Origin: Neolecta irregularis DAH-3
Taxonomy: Eukaryota > Ascomycota > Neolectomycetes > Neolectales > Neolectaceae
Direction of reading: 5' to 3'
DNA: 36,191 nt
Assembly: GCA_001929475.1 (NCBI GenBank)
Contig: LXFE01000145.1
Span: forward strand, 1 to 36,191
The translations under genes were made by a program, and so were the position numbers. A model generated the notes under the pieces. The model was not told where the DNA came from, searched no databases, and worked only from the letters and a program-made list of their open reading frames with translations. Shown in pieces: positions 22,895-35,600 of this stretch. Position 1 is the first letter of the stretch; each line of letters begins with the position of its first letter.

Positions 22895-23311
22895 CTAATC
22901 GAAAAGACCGAATCCCAGCTAAATTTGCATCAGTGCACAAAGAAACCAACATTGATAAACTCACATCTTCATCAGACTCTTCCTCTTCTTCTTTCTTCTT
23001 TTCAGCTTCTTTTTTCTCCTGAGGTTCTTGAGCAGAGCTGGCAGCAGCCTCGCCGGCAGCAGGAGCAGCGGCTCCACCACTTCCAATACTTGAAAGAAGC
23101 TGTTTGACGTCTTTTCCCTCGAGGGCTTTGACAAACAGGGAGATCCAGATAGTTTCTACTTCGACATTTGCAGCCTTCACGAGAGTCTGGAGATTTTCAT
23201 GCTGAGATCTGTTAAATGGTTCAGGAATCCGGAAAATCGTACATTGATTGGGAGATCATCGTCGGCCAAGATAAGAGCAGCGTAACTTGTGGCAAGTTCA
23301 GAAGATGACAT
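22895..23311 (-). CDS. RPP1: 60S acidic ribosomal stalk protein P1
   Basis: The N-terminal domain ([21 protein letters not shown], then [32 protein letters not shown]) is P1-like, followed by an Ala-rich hinge, a charged [12 protein letters not shown] run and the stalk tail LGFGLFD that binds elongation factors. Two introns: one after LPIN, and one inside the terminal exon after SDED, so the last eight residues sit on their own exon. The stop is at 22895 and the start at 23311. The conserved tail Met is replaced by Leu. P1 pairs with P2 on uL10 in the ribosomal stalk. Divergent from CUB1 with 359 bp between starts. Confidence 0.96.
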
Positions 23312-23640
23312 CTAGACAATTTTGTTAACTTTATGCGAATTGTGCGAATGGGTTGGGATATCTTACCTTTTAATGTGCACTGTGAAGCTTATTGAATAAA
23401 GTGCCTGATGGTTAGGAGGGACTGCTTTGATATTATTAGCGGCACATTTCTTGCCACAAAATAACAATGACATCTCTCGATAACCTTTCATAGAATTAAG
23501 TGGGAATATATTTCTGTCATCTTTTTACATTTGCTCTTTGAAGATTTTCCAGGCTGAACAGGCACAGTTATGTAAAATTTGTTTTTGAGGGAGATTACGT
23601 AGTTACGTCCGAATTCGACAGAACGTGAATGCGCGTGTTC

Positions 23641-23658
23641 CCCACACCCAACCCTTAA
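23641..23658 (+). promoter_or_regulatory. Rap1/HomolE-like C-rich site
   Basis: A C-rich motif of the type CCCACACCCAACCC lies in the divergent RPP1-CUB1 promoter. It resembles Rap1 and HomolE-type boxes of fungal ribosomal protein genes. It is 330 bp from the RPP1 start and 13 bp before the CUB1 ATG, so its target is unclear. Confidence 0.25.
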
Positions 23659-23670
23659 AAAGAAGACAAG

Positions 23671-25330
23671 ATGCCGTCAGATGTACCGCAAGGCATGTTC
23701 TTGTTATGTTTGTATGTTCAATGTTCCTGACCTGCATCAAGCAGAGCTTGCGATCCTCGAGAGACTCATCAACTTGCGCCAACGGTTGATGGCTTTGAAA
23801 ATGGATAGATCTTCGTATGTCGCTTGCTCGGTAGTTAAATTCGAACTAGTTAGGTACATTAAGGCTCAAGATGTCCAAAAGATATATGAAACCATCATAA
23901 AGCAAGGTTTGTCCCGAGGGTAATGGTCTATTAAGCGCGACAGTCGACAAAATCAATGAGATTCGAGAACACCCGGTGCACTTTGGTGAACAGAATCGTC
24001 TTGATACGGTCCTTGACGACGTACTTCAACTCCTTTCTCTCTTTTTCCTAGCAATTGGGCGCAACAACTCCGTATGTTCCTTGCCTTGAATTCGTCTTAT
24101 GGATTTAGACCATGGCGACATACATACAAGTGTCGACGGTTAAGGTAATCTTTAATCGTCAGATTTAGTCTCGCTTATGTTTAGCGGCTACTAGACCATC
24201 TTTACGAGGCCGGTGTATATACCGAGAGCGATTTGAAACCTATTCGGAAACGACTGGAAGAAATGCGGACGATAATCCACACCGACAAAGTGAAGCAAGA
24301 GCTTCCGCTGGTACGTTGCTTTTCCATATTTCACTCTATTTACTGTTTTCAGGCCTTTTTGAAACTAGTCGGTGCAAAGTTAAAGTATTGTGGTACACTC
24401 AGCCTTTCTTATCGTAATTCTGACTGTAGAATCGCGACTTGTCGAGCTTGAAGATAACCTATCGAAGCTTTCCCCAGAACTTGCCCCTATTCAACAGAAA
24501 CTTGTTTCAATCCGCCGTCAAATGGCAGGCATTGCCTCAAAGCCAAATTTCTCCGCTCAAGAACTCCATCCTCTTTATGAAGAACTACGAAAAATTGAAG
24601 CATCAAGAGTCGATGGCAGATTTCTTGCGCCAAACGGCGATTTGCCCTATGGTCAGTCAATTGTCAACGGCCTTTTAGAAGAATGTCATACCCTTTCCCA
24701 GGACCTCATTACATGCAAAGGCGATGTCGCCGGTGTCCTGAAACCAATATATGATCGTCTAGCGGAATTAAAAAGTTCCTTGGAAACGCTAATGTTAACA
24801 CACAGATGGACGCTCCGGGAAACAGACCTCTATAATTTCAAGACTCAGTTGAAGGACCTCGACCAAATGCGTGTGAATGGGAAATTTGCTTCGCCGAATG
24901 GAGATGTTCCAGAAGGCCAGACTGTTCTTCTTTACATGCTGAGACGATGTTATGCCTTGCTCTATCAGTTACTAGCTGCGAGTGAGCCTGTTTCTGAGGG
25001 TTTGTCAATTTATGCAGTGACATTCCGCTGAAAGACAGCGTTAATGCCGGTTCACAATCAACTCTCGACAGTGCGAAAGTGTCTTATTGAAGTCAAAAAA
25101 GGTGGTGGACCATTCTCTCCAAGAGAGCTTTGGCCTTATCAGATGAAGCTCGCATCTATTGACAATAGTAAGCGAAATTCAAACCTTTGCTGATTCTGCC
25201 AGTGCGTTTAGATGGAAAATTTCTAGCCGATGATGGCACAGTACCCGAAGGACAGGCTACTGTTACGACACTGTTGGCTGAATGCTACGATATAATCTAC
25301 GAACTACGAAGCGAAATTGAGGAAGAATGA
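23671..25330 (+). CDS. CUB1: Cub1 / UPF0662 family protein
   Basis: With about nine introns of 34-47 nt removed, the protein follows the UPF0662 family end to end: ELAILERLINLRQRLMALK, YIKAQDVQKIYETIIKQ, RLLDHLYEAGVYTESDL, RLEEMRTII, and two copies of a (R/K)xxGKF(A/L)xx(D/N)GxVPEGQ element near the C-terminus. It is mostly helical and charged, without membrane segments. Budding yeast Cub1 (YPL260W) is linked genetically to DNA damage and proteasome function; the molecular role is not known. At least three introns use a GTTTGT donor. The start at 23671 requires a 13-codon first exon (intron 23708-23741), which is the least certain part. Confidence 0.92.
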
Positions 25331-25422
25331 TCCAGACATTAAACATTTAAAACTCTACTCCGCTCTGTACAATCATGGTCGTGATATTAATACTAGCACT
25401 GCTGTAATATTCGTTGATTCAA

Positions 25423-26762
25423 TCAGATAGTGAATTTACCATCTGCGATTCGAGCTTCAGTTACCCCATCTTCACCAGTCAACCAACCTGGCATCTGCAC
25501 ACCATCAATGACACCAGACTCCACGAGGCCTTTTATTCCGGCAAAGACATGAGGTCCTTCGAATCGGATGACAACAGATGGAGTATAGCTCTCATCCTCT
25601 GGTAAAGAATTCTGTATTTTGAATTCGACTCGATCAAATGGCGCATCCAAAATTCCACCAATATCTCCATCTTGCCCTCCAAATCTTGACTCTGCGATCC
25701 TTTTTCGTAGAGATATCTCGTCAAGCGGTTCAGTAATCTGTTGACATCTCGAAAGCGGTAAATTTGCAAGAGGAGATTGATCAACGAGGTCTTTAGCGTA
25801 TACGCTCCAAGCACCAAGCGCGTTCACGTTCCGGTTAGTCCCGCACGTAATCGTCAGGCTTGAAAGAGAGCGGGAGTTATGTGGAGCTGATTTGAATTCA
25901 TACGCAGTATTTCTTGGCGAAAAAGCGTTTGCAAATGCCTGGCTGTAAATAAATGCAACTACTGCAGGTAGTACTTGTTGAATCAAGTATCCAGTAGCTT
26001 CTCGTATTTGAGTATGAAACAGGAACGATCCGGAAGATGGAATTGCGAAGAAATATACACGTTCTTGTTTGGTAGATTCCCGGACCTGAATGCGCACCAA
26101 GAGCAGTGGGAGATCAGGATGGATTTCTGCGAGGATGTGCTGACATAATTAATAAGTATTTTATGTTTAGATTTACATTTTTTGCGATTGGGTTGATATG
26201 ATCTCTAAGAACCTTGATAATCGCGCCCGGACGAATTGTGACAAAGGCTTAAAGTTAGCAATATTCTGAACAGAAATTCGTACGGGCCGTGTCTTCGCTT
26301 TGTCGATGTTTTGATGATCCTGCTGGAATAAGTTTTGAAGAATACCATCGAAGCGAATGTCCGTTAATTATAGCATCTAGTCATCAGTCTCAAACAGCCT
26401 TCAATCATAAAGCCTACTTCGTAGATCCAGTTGGGCCATTTGAGCGAGTGTGAAGCTGTGCGTCTAACCTTTAATACTAATTATAAAAATCGACGACGGA
26501 CCCAGTCGTACTCGAGTATACGGTCAATCACGACTTTTTTGTGTTCCTTTCCTTCCATCCATGCCTCGTATATCTGCTTCACATCACCGATTGTTTTTTC
26601 TTCAGAGTATCGAGGTTGACAGATTGGAGTTTCAAGCCATGACAGGACCAGGGTAATTAAAGATGTTTTGCTCAATCGGGTAAGATGCTTTCTGGTTGAT
26701 GGAGTGTGAATGATCAGTGTTGTTTCTGGAAGTGAATTAAATGGACGATATCGGGGTGCCAT
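25423..26762 (-). CDS. CHL4: Kinetochore protein Chl4/Mis15 (CENP-N)
   Basis: The N-terminus has TRLSKTSLITLVLSWL, KQIYEAWMEGKEHKKVVIDR and ILEYDWTHSFTLAQMAQLDL. The middle has LRDHINPIAKN, IHPDLPLLLVRIQ and FFAIPSSGSFLFHT, and the end has VVIRFEGPHVFAGIKGLVE and MPGWLTGEDG. This is the CENP-N/Chl4 layout: a pyrin-like N-terminal domain and a C-terminal dimerising domain that pairs with Iml3/CENP-L. It is part of the constitutive centromere network and reads CENP-A nucleosomes. Four short introns are needed; the one after DW and the one with a GTACGA donor both restore conserved text. The start at 26762 (MAPRYRPF) was chosen; an in-frame ATG at 26867 would add a hydrophobic 35-residue leader. 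Confidence 0.9.
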
Positions 26763-26964
26763 AACGTATAAACTACGATTGCGGCCGAGGTAGGCAAGAT
26801 TGATGGTCAAAAGGGCGCATCGTCCAATTTCAACGATAACGAAGGTGAACGCAAGTAAACACTCCATTGAACAACTCTACATTATACATAAATTTTACTT
26901 CCCTTGAGATATTTTCATGACTTCCTGTAACCAATCAAGTGAGACTGTTACTGAAAAGGAGAAA

Positions 26965-28907
26965 TTAATCCTCAACCTTGGGGCGCTTGGCAGAACCGCG
27001 TCCCAAACCAGCCTTGTACCTGACAAGACAACGATCCCTGATACAATGAGTAACACAACAGAAACGATAGCGACCTTGCAAATTTGTGTTCTACAATTGG
27101 CGCGGGATAATTCAATTTTCTAAACTCTGCCTTCTTCATTCTTTCGTAGGGCGCATGAATGCTTTTCAAGTTGACGTTTTTCAATTCTGAAACCCAGCGT
27201 CTGATATAATGACCCTCTGCATCAAACTTTTCGCTTTGTAATGTTGGATTAAAAATTCGAAAATATGGCTGGGGATCCGCTCCACTTGAACTCGAAAACC
27301 CCCTTGGCATTAATCATTCCATCTTGACACAGAAAGTTACCAACCGCCATTGTTACTTGCGAAATCTCCATCAATGAGGTTCTCCATAAAATGTTTCTCG
27401 CCGCGCTTCCAATAGTATAGCAAATGCTTTGACAAAAACGAGGCAGTGATCATTCGAGCTCGATTATGCATGTATCCCGTTTCATTCAGTTGTCGCATAC
27501 CAGCGTCAACGACAGGGTACCTAGGAAATCAGAACTGAAACATAACCGAAATATACCCCGTCTTGCCTTGTACCCACGCTTCCCAGTGATCTTCATTGTT
27601 CTCCCATTCAATGTTACAAAAGTCCAGTTTGAAAGATTTGTTCATGCAAATATGGGGGAATGCGCAGAGTACGTGTCTAAACGTTCATAAGCAAAACTTT
27701 GTAAACCGTTACCGGTAAAAGTCTCTCCAAGCCAGTTCAGAAATCCATCGTGTGATCCCCTCCTTGCCTTTGTCTAGTGATTTGCTAGTATTGACTTTTT
27801 GCGCCTCAATAATAGCTTTGCGGATACTCAGTGTTCCACTGTTGAAATGCACAGAAAGATGGGAGCAGACATCCTTGCCGAGATCAGATCGCTGGGCACC
27901 ATATTCGTCGACTTTGGCATCAAGAAACAGTCTCAATCGCTCGATAGCTTCATGTTCACCGGCAGGCCATATTGATTCCATTTTTATTTTCTCGTCATGA
28001 TCTAAACTTTGGAATTCGGGTGCAGGCGGTATATCAGATGAGAACAAATTTGAGAAATGATTTCGAACAGAAGAGCATTGGTTTTTCTCTGGTGGGGGCG
28101 ATAAATTTAGTAGCAAAGGTTTACTGTGAATTAGAGAAAGCCATTTCCTAAACCACGGGCTGTAGACGGACATAGGCTTACCACCCTCAATCTTAGTACC
28201 AATTTGAAACAAAACCATACATTGGATAAGATATCCCCTGGCTTGACAACTAATGCATCGTGAAATCCCTCAAAACAAACGCCCTTATCGACACTTTTCA
28301 TGAAAAACTCGGCATCCCGCCTGGCTTCATCAACCTCATATTCGAAATTCCCAAAGAGGTGACTGGCTAGCGTGTGACTTTCAATTAAATCGAAAACAGG
28401 CATACCATTCCAAGAATGCGCAATTTCAAAAACTCTTTCGATAAGATTTTTCCGAACGTCGATAATCTCTACGAACAACGGAATATCCAACTTTGCTAAA
28501 TCCATCTTCAGGATCTTTAGACTCCGTAAATCGAAATCTATTCTTCGTGGAGACGTAGCGTGACGTTTGTAATCCTCGGGGCTTATTACATATAGACCAA
28601 GTAGAGTGGTTTGATGTTTTTTCGCGAGGAGAGAGGCTGCTGAAAGAGCAGTATTATCATGCAATCTAATATCCCTTCGAAACCAATGAATCACATTTTT
28701 CACCGGGATTTTTTCGCGCTCTGACTTGGTTTGCTTCTGAGCTTCAAGCATGAGGGTGACTGGGGTAGCACGTTCTCCGAGAACGTATTGTCGAGCCAAT
28801 GTATTAGCCATTTGACCTCTCGCAGACGAAACAGAGGCTTTACGCTTTTGTGCCGACATTTTTGTTATTGAGAAAGGAGACCTAAGCGTAGCACAGAGCA
28901 ATCGCAT
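26965..28907 (-). CDS. PHR1: Class I CPD DNA photolyase
   Basis: The photolyase N-terminal domain starts at [20 protein letters not shown], with [11 protein letters not shown]. The FAD-binding half shows [53 protein letters not shown] and [12 protein letters not shown]. The enzyme uses blue light and FADH- to split cyclobutane pyrimidine dimers. Introns of 35-38 nt fall after GDILSN, RDFY, QGKTG, NNGG and EHKFA. Two in-frame starts are available: 28907 gives an Arg/Ser presequence-like leader, and Met-17 (28859) gives MSAQKRKAS, a basic nuclear-type N-terminus. Yeast Phr1 serves nucleus and mitochondria, so dual targeting is plausible. The C-terminus ends with a basic [13 protein letters not shown] tail. 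Confidence 0.96.
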
Positions 28908-29101
28908 GAATCAAAAGAAGGCTAGAACGATATGAATGGTTATGGTCCGAGGTGAGACAGATCTATCGATTATCTCTGATTACTACGTCATCGATACTGA
29001 CTCTGATTTCTCAAATCTATTTCTGGATGCCAATTTTATGCCAGCAATATAACAAACATAATGAAGGACCGATAAATCAACACTCCAACCTTGTATTACA
29101 T

Positions 29102-31661
29102 TCAAAAATGACCTGCCTCAATATCAAATTCACCCAAATCAATTGCTAGAGCGGCATTTGTGATGATCTGAGCAACTTTATCAGCCCAGATCTGAGCCAG
29201 CTTCCAATCTTTCTCACTATTCGTTAGCACAAAGGGCGTAGTATGAATTACTCTATAGCTTCCGTAATAGAAGGAAATGTTTGCGAACCATATCCCGTAT
29301 AAATTCCAGGTGCATAAACAACATGTTTGAACCACTCTCTCTGCGGATTGCCCTCTCCAATGAAACCTCTTTCAAAGAGTTTAAATTTGGAGTTTATCGT
29401 CTGAATATGCTGCCCATAGGTTTTCTTTCCGCTCACATAAGTTGCTAGCTTTCTGGCAAGTGTGGCATTCGCATCTAACATGGCCGCGTTCTCGTGAAGA
29501 AGGACAATCGAATTGTGAAGTTTGTCAAGAGAAACACTTGGATTTTCTCCCAGAGCACTCACTAGTTTGTCAAAATAATCAGTCAATTTATAAGCGTAAT
29601 CGGTAGCGACAAAGGGAATAACAGCTGCTTCAGACAATCGAATGGCAACCAGTCCCCATATTTTTGCAGTCAGGGTATGTGATACATAGTTTGGATCTCC
29701 AAACTTCTCCATCCAGTCTAGAAAATCAGATTTCTTGCTCAGCACTTGGTTATACAAGAAGAGTCATAAGTTGAGTGATCTTGAATGTGAGTTGACATAT
29801 AATTTAGAAACTTACAGGGATGAATAGCCGTTCCATAACCAAAATTGATGTCACAACTCGTGATACCAATATGGTCCATGAAAGAAGTATAGTCACTTCC
29901 ACTTCCAAGATCTTTAATAGAACAGTTGTTCCAGGTTTGCCATTGGTCAAAAACTGATTCGTCTTTTGAAACGCTGATATCTTTGGCGACATCGCGAAGC
30001 AAAGAATACAAGAGCGGACTAGAAGAGGCTTTAAAATGGGGCCCGATGGCGGCGATATCGACATTTAGATCTGCCATGTTAACGAGTGAGGAATCCGCAA
30101 TAAATACAAGCAACTGCATTTTCACGAAGAAAATCAGCATGATCTTCAACCCATTCTGTGGACTTTTCTGGTCAGCATAATGAAAGAAGAAAAGTCTACT
30201 CCAAGTAACCCAAATTCTTCTCCATCCCAACTGGCTAGTGTACTGGATGATTTAGCGCACGTTTTCCAAAACATGAATACATTGTTCGATGTGGTGTCCA
30301 CTCATGTTGGAGAAGTTCTCCAAAACTCCTGGCTACTTCCATCAACGCAGCACTTCCACTTACAGGATCTCCAGCCCCGTATACCCAGGCATCCCGATGG
30401 TTTCCGAGTATCACAACTTCATTTCTACAAGGTAAGGTTATACTTTTAATTACCATACTCAATCGATCCGTGGATGGTTCCAATCACATTCCAAACGGAC
30501 TGTATTCCATATGTGACTTGGTTGACGAGATTAACCTCAACATCCGAAGGGCCGACATTATAGGTTGCGTCGAGTTCACCTTTCCATTCGTCAAATCTCA
30601 TTCCCTTGCCATTTAAAGCTTTTAGAAAAGGCAATGCATTTTCATAGGATATCGGTAAAGAAGGTATTGAAGGAATGACGGATTGAGGATCCATACGTTT
30701 ACTATCCTCTTTTGAAGGATAACCGGGAGTTGTTGGATCACCAGCGACAAAGCTCAAAAACTGGGCACCTCCTCGTTCAACGCTGCTATGCTGACGAGCT
30801 GGTCCATTGGGATATTCTTCATATCCATGGGCGACGCTGATGCCTCTGTCGTCGGCGGGGTCAGAATACATGAGAACAGCGCTAGCATTGAAGAGTTGTG
30901 CATGTCGTATTTTAAGGCCTCGAAAAACTTTACCGTACTGTATTGTCAGATTTGGGATTTACAAAGCAAGGTACTCTGCAAAGAATGATTTTATTCGCAA
31001 TCTCAATTCCTTCGGCAGCGAGTTTACGAAAGTCTGATATTTGACAATGGTTGACGTAAAGTAAATGACCCGTAACATTCCCGTTTGCCGAGTAACCATG
31101 GTAAGTAGGAACTTGAAATTTAGCAAGTCTGAGAGGAGGCTAAAGGGTACCAGCATTTTGCAGTTTCGAACTCTCATCCTCGGGAATGATATCTTCCATT
31201 AATTTAGCTTCATATGCAACGGCCCCAGAACTATCCAACAAGGCAAGTCTCTGAGACACCGGAGAGTTCATGTATACACGATATTCCTCAATCTTGGTGT
31301 CTTCAATTCCGTATTCAATCCATTTCTTCATGGTCCACTCAGCTAGGGGTTTGTTTTGACCAGTAGAATGCAAGCCTGACAAGTCAGAAGGCAACGTAAA
31401 AGCAGCACCTGAGGCATAGAAATGCGACCATTCTTTGATTGTGATATTGTTTGGAGTTGTAGTCATAATCTCTTCAATGGTATGCTGGGGAAGTTTCAAA
31501 GGCGAGACATCGTTTGTAAGTTTCAGGAGAATTAAGAAAAGCAACGAAGACATCCCGCAGACGATAAGAAGAGATAATATTCTTCTATTTCTCCGTGCAG
31601 ATACAGAGAATCTTTGATTTAACGAGTGGTATCGGTGCAGTTTAGATGAAAATAAATTCAT
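29102..31661 (-). CDS. M28 metallopeptidase, glutamate carboxypeptidase II-like, type II membrane protein
   Basis: A cytosolic basic N-terminus (ARRNRRILS) is followed by one membrane span ([16 protein letters not shown]), then a protease-associated domain ([15 protein letters not shown]). The M28 core has zinc ligands in [48 protein letters not shown] and PYHSTYDSS, and a C-terminal transferrin-receptor-like dimerisation domain. About eight introns are removed; those at IEY|VVILGN and RTMYS|SWDGEE (GTTTTG donor) are needed to keep ligands in frame. Yeast Tre1/Tre2/Vps70 are relatives, but this protein keeps the full ligand set, so it is probably an active peptidase of the vacuole or secretory route. 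The substrate is unknown. Confidence 0.94.
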
Positions 31662-31710
31662 TGCACGCTAGGAATTTGAGGTGTAACAAGATGAGAAACA
31701 TTAAGATAAT

Positions 31711-31716
31711 CACGTG
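31711..31716. promoter_or_regulatory. CACGTG E-box in a divergent promoter
   Basis: A palindromic CACGTG (Cbf1/bHLH-type site) lies in the 138-bp gap between the divergent peptidase gene (start 31661) and RPL42 (start 31800). Such sites occur upstream of some fungal ribosomal protein genes. A six-base match may be chance. Confidence 0.3.
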
Positions 31717-31799
31717 TATCCATAATCCCCTTAATTACCGCTAATTAGCTGACTGCCTTTTCACTCGTTCACTAGTAACCAAGTTCCGTCATCGTCAAA

Positions 31800-32247
<448 letters not shown>

Positions 32248-32633
32248 ATCCTGGATATGTTGTTGACATTTGTAGCTGAAAGGTGTTGCTTTACAATTCT
32301 AACTCGTTCGAGGTGTCGGGTGGTCATTGTATTGATAAAATAAGATTAAACTGACCTCCCGGTCTCTTGTTGATTCAATTTCGGGGCAATTCTTGTCAAC
32401 CAAACAATTCGTTTATTCCTAAAGATACCTCATCTTAAGTCACTTGCTAAGAAGCAAAACAAGAAATACAAAGCCAGACAATAAAATCTATCTACCAGAA
32501 AAACATCAAATTCATAAAATTCATAGAGCCCCTACGCAACCGACAAATGGTTTCCACAAATATCCTCCCACATGATAAATGAATGTCCGAGAAACACAAA
32601 CCAGAAACATGACAAATTAATCTTGTGCAGAAA
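32248..32633. other. Convergent 3' intergenic region
   Basis: About 385 bp between the RPL42 and CDC25 stops. It is A-rich on the plus strand and holds the two 3' UTRs. No gene, repeat or structured RNA is evident. Confidence 0.5.
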
Positions 32634-35600
32634 TCATGCTTTTCCAAGAGCCCAGTTGATTAGTTTATCCATTTTTTGTCCTTCGGGATGAAATTCTTCG
32701 GGGACAGAAGCTAATCGACCAGGGTTAGGCGGCGTCGACTTTTCCGAAGAAAGATCTTCCCGATTAGTTGTATCGCTTCCAGCCCGTCTTCTACCGTTAC
32801 TGCAAGCTCTATTGACATCGGCAGGCTCAACCAACAAACTCCTGCGATACAAATTCGCAAAATCAGTTTTTTCCTGTCGAACTCGAGATAATTGTTTTTC
32901 GATCCAGGCTTGTAGTTCAGGGACTTCTGCCAGCCGATACGGAATTTGAAAACGCTGTAGTTCGGCGATTATGCGAGCTGTTTTCGTATGTTTGTCAAAG
33001 TTAATCATGAGGGGCGTGTCGATTGTTATTGCTGAAACCGGTCTCATATTGGGATTTCCCTCATCGACAAAAGTAAGATCGGTTAGATATTGACCTAGAA
33101 AGGGAAGGCAAGGGGGCACACTGTTTCGTAATTTGCTGCGGTAAATTGCATAGTTTCTAGTACGATCGGTTATGCTTTTCAGGTTTTCAAAAGTGGTTTT
33201 GACTTTAGTGGATAGTGCTTCCCAGGTTTTTCGTAGACGGGCGATGGTCGATGATTCCAATGCACATAATATCGACATTACAGAGCTGTAATTGTTCAAA
33301 GCAAGACATCGATCACCGATTTTAATCCATTGTTTGATAATTTGCGCTCGTCGTTTTGTGTCGGATTCTCGAAGAATAGATTCAGCTACCCATCCGGCCA
33401 TATCGGTACTTAGAGACGACATTGCTTTGACATGGATCGAGGAAGACTGTCCGCTCTTTCGGTTAAATTCTTGGCCAACAAGTTCTTCAGGCATAATATT
33501 GTTGAAAATTTCTGATTCTTTTATAGTCAACTGGCGAGCAATCTCGAGGGCATCTAAATCCAAAACACTTGGAATATCAGATTTTGGGCTTCCGGATGTA
33601 TATGTCCGTAAATGTGCAAGCTGGGCTTTAGTGATGATTGGAGGAGGTACAGGCGCCGCTTCGGAAGGGGAGAAATGACCGACAATAGGCGGCTTTCCAA
33701 TACTGCTAAGCGTACGAGGAAGAAGTAGACGGTGTCGACTGGAAGCTTTTTCCACTAATTCTTGCAGTCGTTTTGCAGCTTGCGGTAATCGAGAAGCGAG
33801 GTCCTCCTGAGCAAATTTGAGAATGACGTCAAGAGCTTCTTCATCCTGGTCTCGACGCCAGTGGCTTTCCAGCCATCCTTTGAATACATTGTATACTCGA
33901 AGACGGATTGGAGTCGCGTATTTGGATTCCCAGTCTGGATCCATGGCGTCGTTGAAGGCGGTTTGATATCGTTTTACTAAAGCCATCGCAACTTGTTGCG
34001 GTTGAGAAAATAATCTGAATGTGAGGAAAAATGTGGCCGTAAACATGGCATCGGGCGTAGAGTCGTGGATTGTCATGCGTTCAACAAGTGCAGAGAGGGT
34101 GCCGCCGGAAACCTAGGATATGAGCACTGTCACCGGCGACGGCTTACTTGTCCCTCGGCATTGAACATGATGCCTGGCTGCTCTGGGGACAGCCAATGAG
34201 CAAGAGGAGTCGATGGATCTTCCGAGGGGTGGGGCGGTTCTGGGGTAGTTGCCATTGATGAAGTATTAAAGTCAGTTCCGGTCGAGTTGCGGAATTCTGA
34301 AGCAACTTGCTGGCTGCCACAAGGATTCCGTAACATTGTCATTTTATCGCGACGAATTCGAGTTCCGGGCAACATATAATCCTGTTGGTCTGTGCTTTCG
34401 ACCGAGGAATTAAAGGAACTAGCCGAACTGGTATTGACCAGAGGGTGAAATGTTTCGTGATCTGAGGGTTCGGAATTTCTACGAACAGTTTCGATACTGG
34501 GAGCCGAGGTTGTGTCGGATAGCGCGGTGGCTGGTCTCGACGAAACGCTGGAGCCGCAACTGGGAAGAGGAGGGACTTGAAGCTCATCGGCTGTTGGGGA
34601 GGTTGGAGTCGGAGGAAGCGGTTTTTCGTCGCTTGAAGGTGGTTTCTGTATTTGGGGACTAGCGAGATCGTCTATTTGAATAGATGAGGGCCGTCTTATT
34701 TCAAAGTCTCCCACGACTTCGAGCACAAATCTTGCTTTTGCGACGCACTCTCCTGCGCCTCGAACGCAGCCTGTAGCGGCTTCGACCAGGGGCCGGCCTT
34801 CGACTTCGCAGATGACGCCTTCGTCGTCTCCATTGTGAATCGAGACGACGTCTGTTGCGGCGGTAACGAGGGCGGCAACGCGGGCATTCATGGACTCCTT
34901 TGCGGTATGCAGGCCGCCGGGGGTTCTAGTGTTTTGCTGCATGAGCTGCCGAAGGCAAATTGCATCGATGATGGCGAGGAGGTCTCGCGCAGCCTGGACA
35001 GCCTGCCTGGTAGTTGCGAGCAGCTGGGAGGGCGAGCGAGACTGGATTTGCAGACAGCCGATGTAGGATGCAAGATAGGAGAGGAGGGTATCGTGGCAGG
35101 TAGTGAGTCTGGCGGAGGCGGTCAAGGACCTGGATATCCTGCGACTGAGGCGATCCTGGGCCGCGGAGTCGAAGGAGGGGTTTGAGCGATGCGAGTGGGC
35201 GATGGAGGGGCGGCGGCTTTTTGGGGTGGTGTCTGCGGGGGGGGTCTGGGGGATTTGGGGGTGGTCTGGCCAGATTTCGGAGGAGGGGCCTACGGCTTCG
35301 AGGAAGCGACCTGCTCTGGAGACGACCCTGTCTGTCTGGCGGACCATTTCGTCCGCGAGGGCGCCCATTTCGTCGGCCTCGTGCTCGTCGTGGGCGTGTT
35401 TTGAGGCCGCGACGAGCGAGCTCAGCTCGTGGAGGAGGATTTTGCGTTCTCTGCGGACGGCGTTGTCTGACTGGACGAGGTAGCAGTCGCGGGTGAGGCA
35501 GTCTGTGGCGACCTGGGGGGGGGAGGTCAGGGTCTGGGGGCTGTGCAGGGGAGGTACGAGCAGGCCGCGGATGGCGCTGACCACGCAGGCGACGGCGGCC

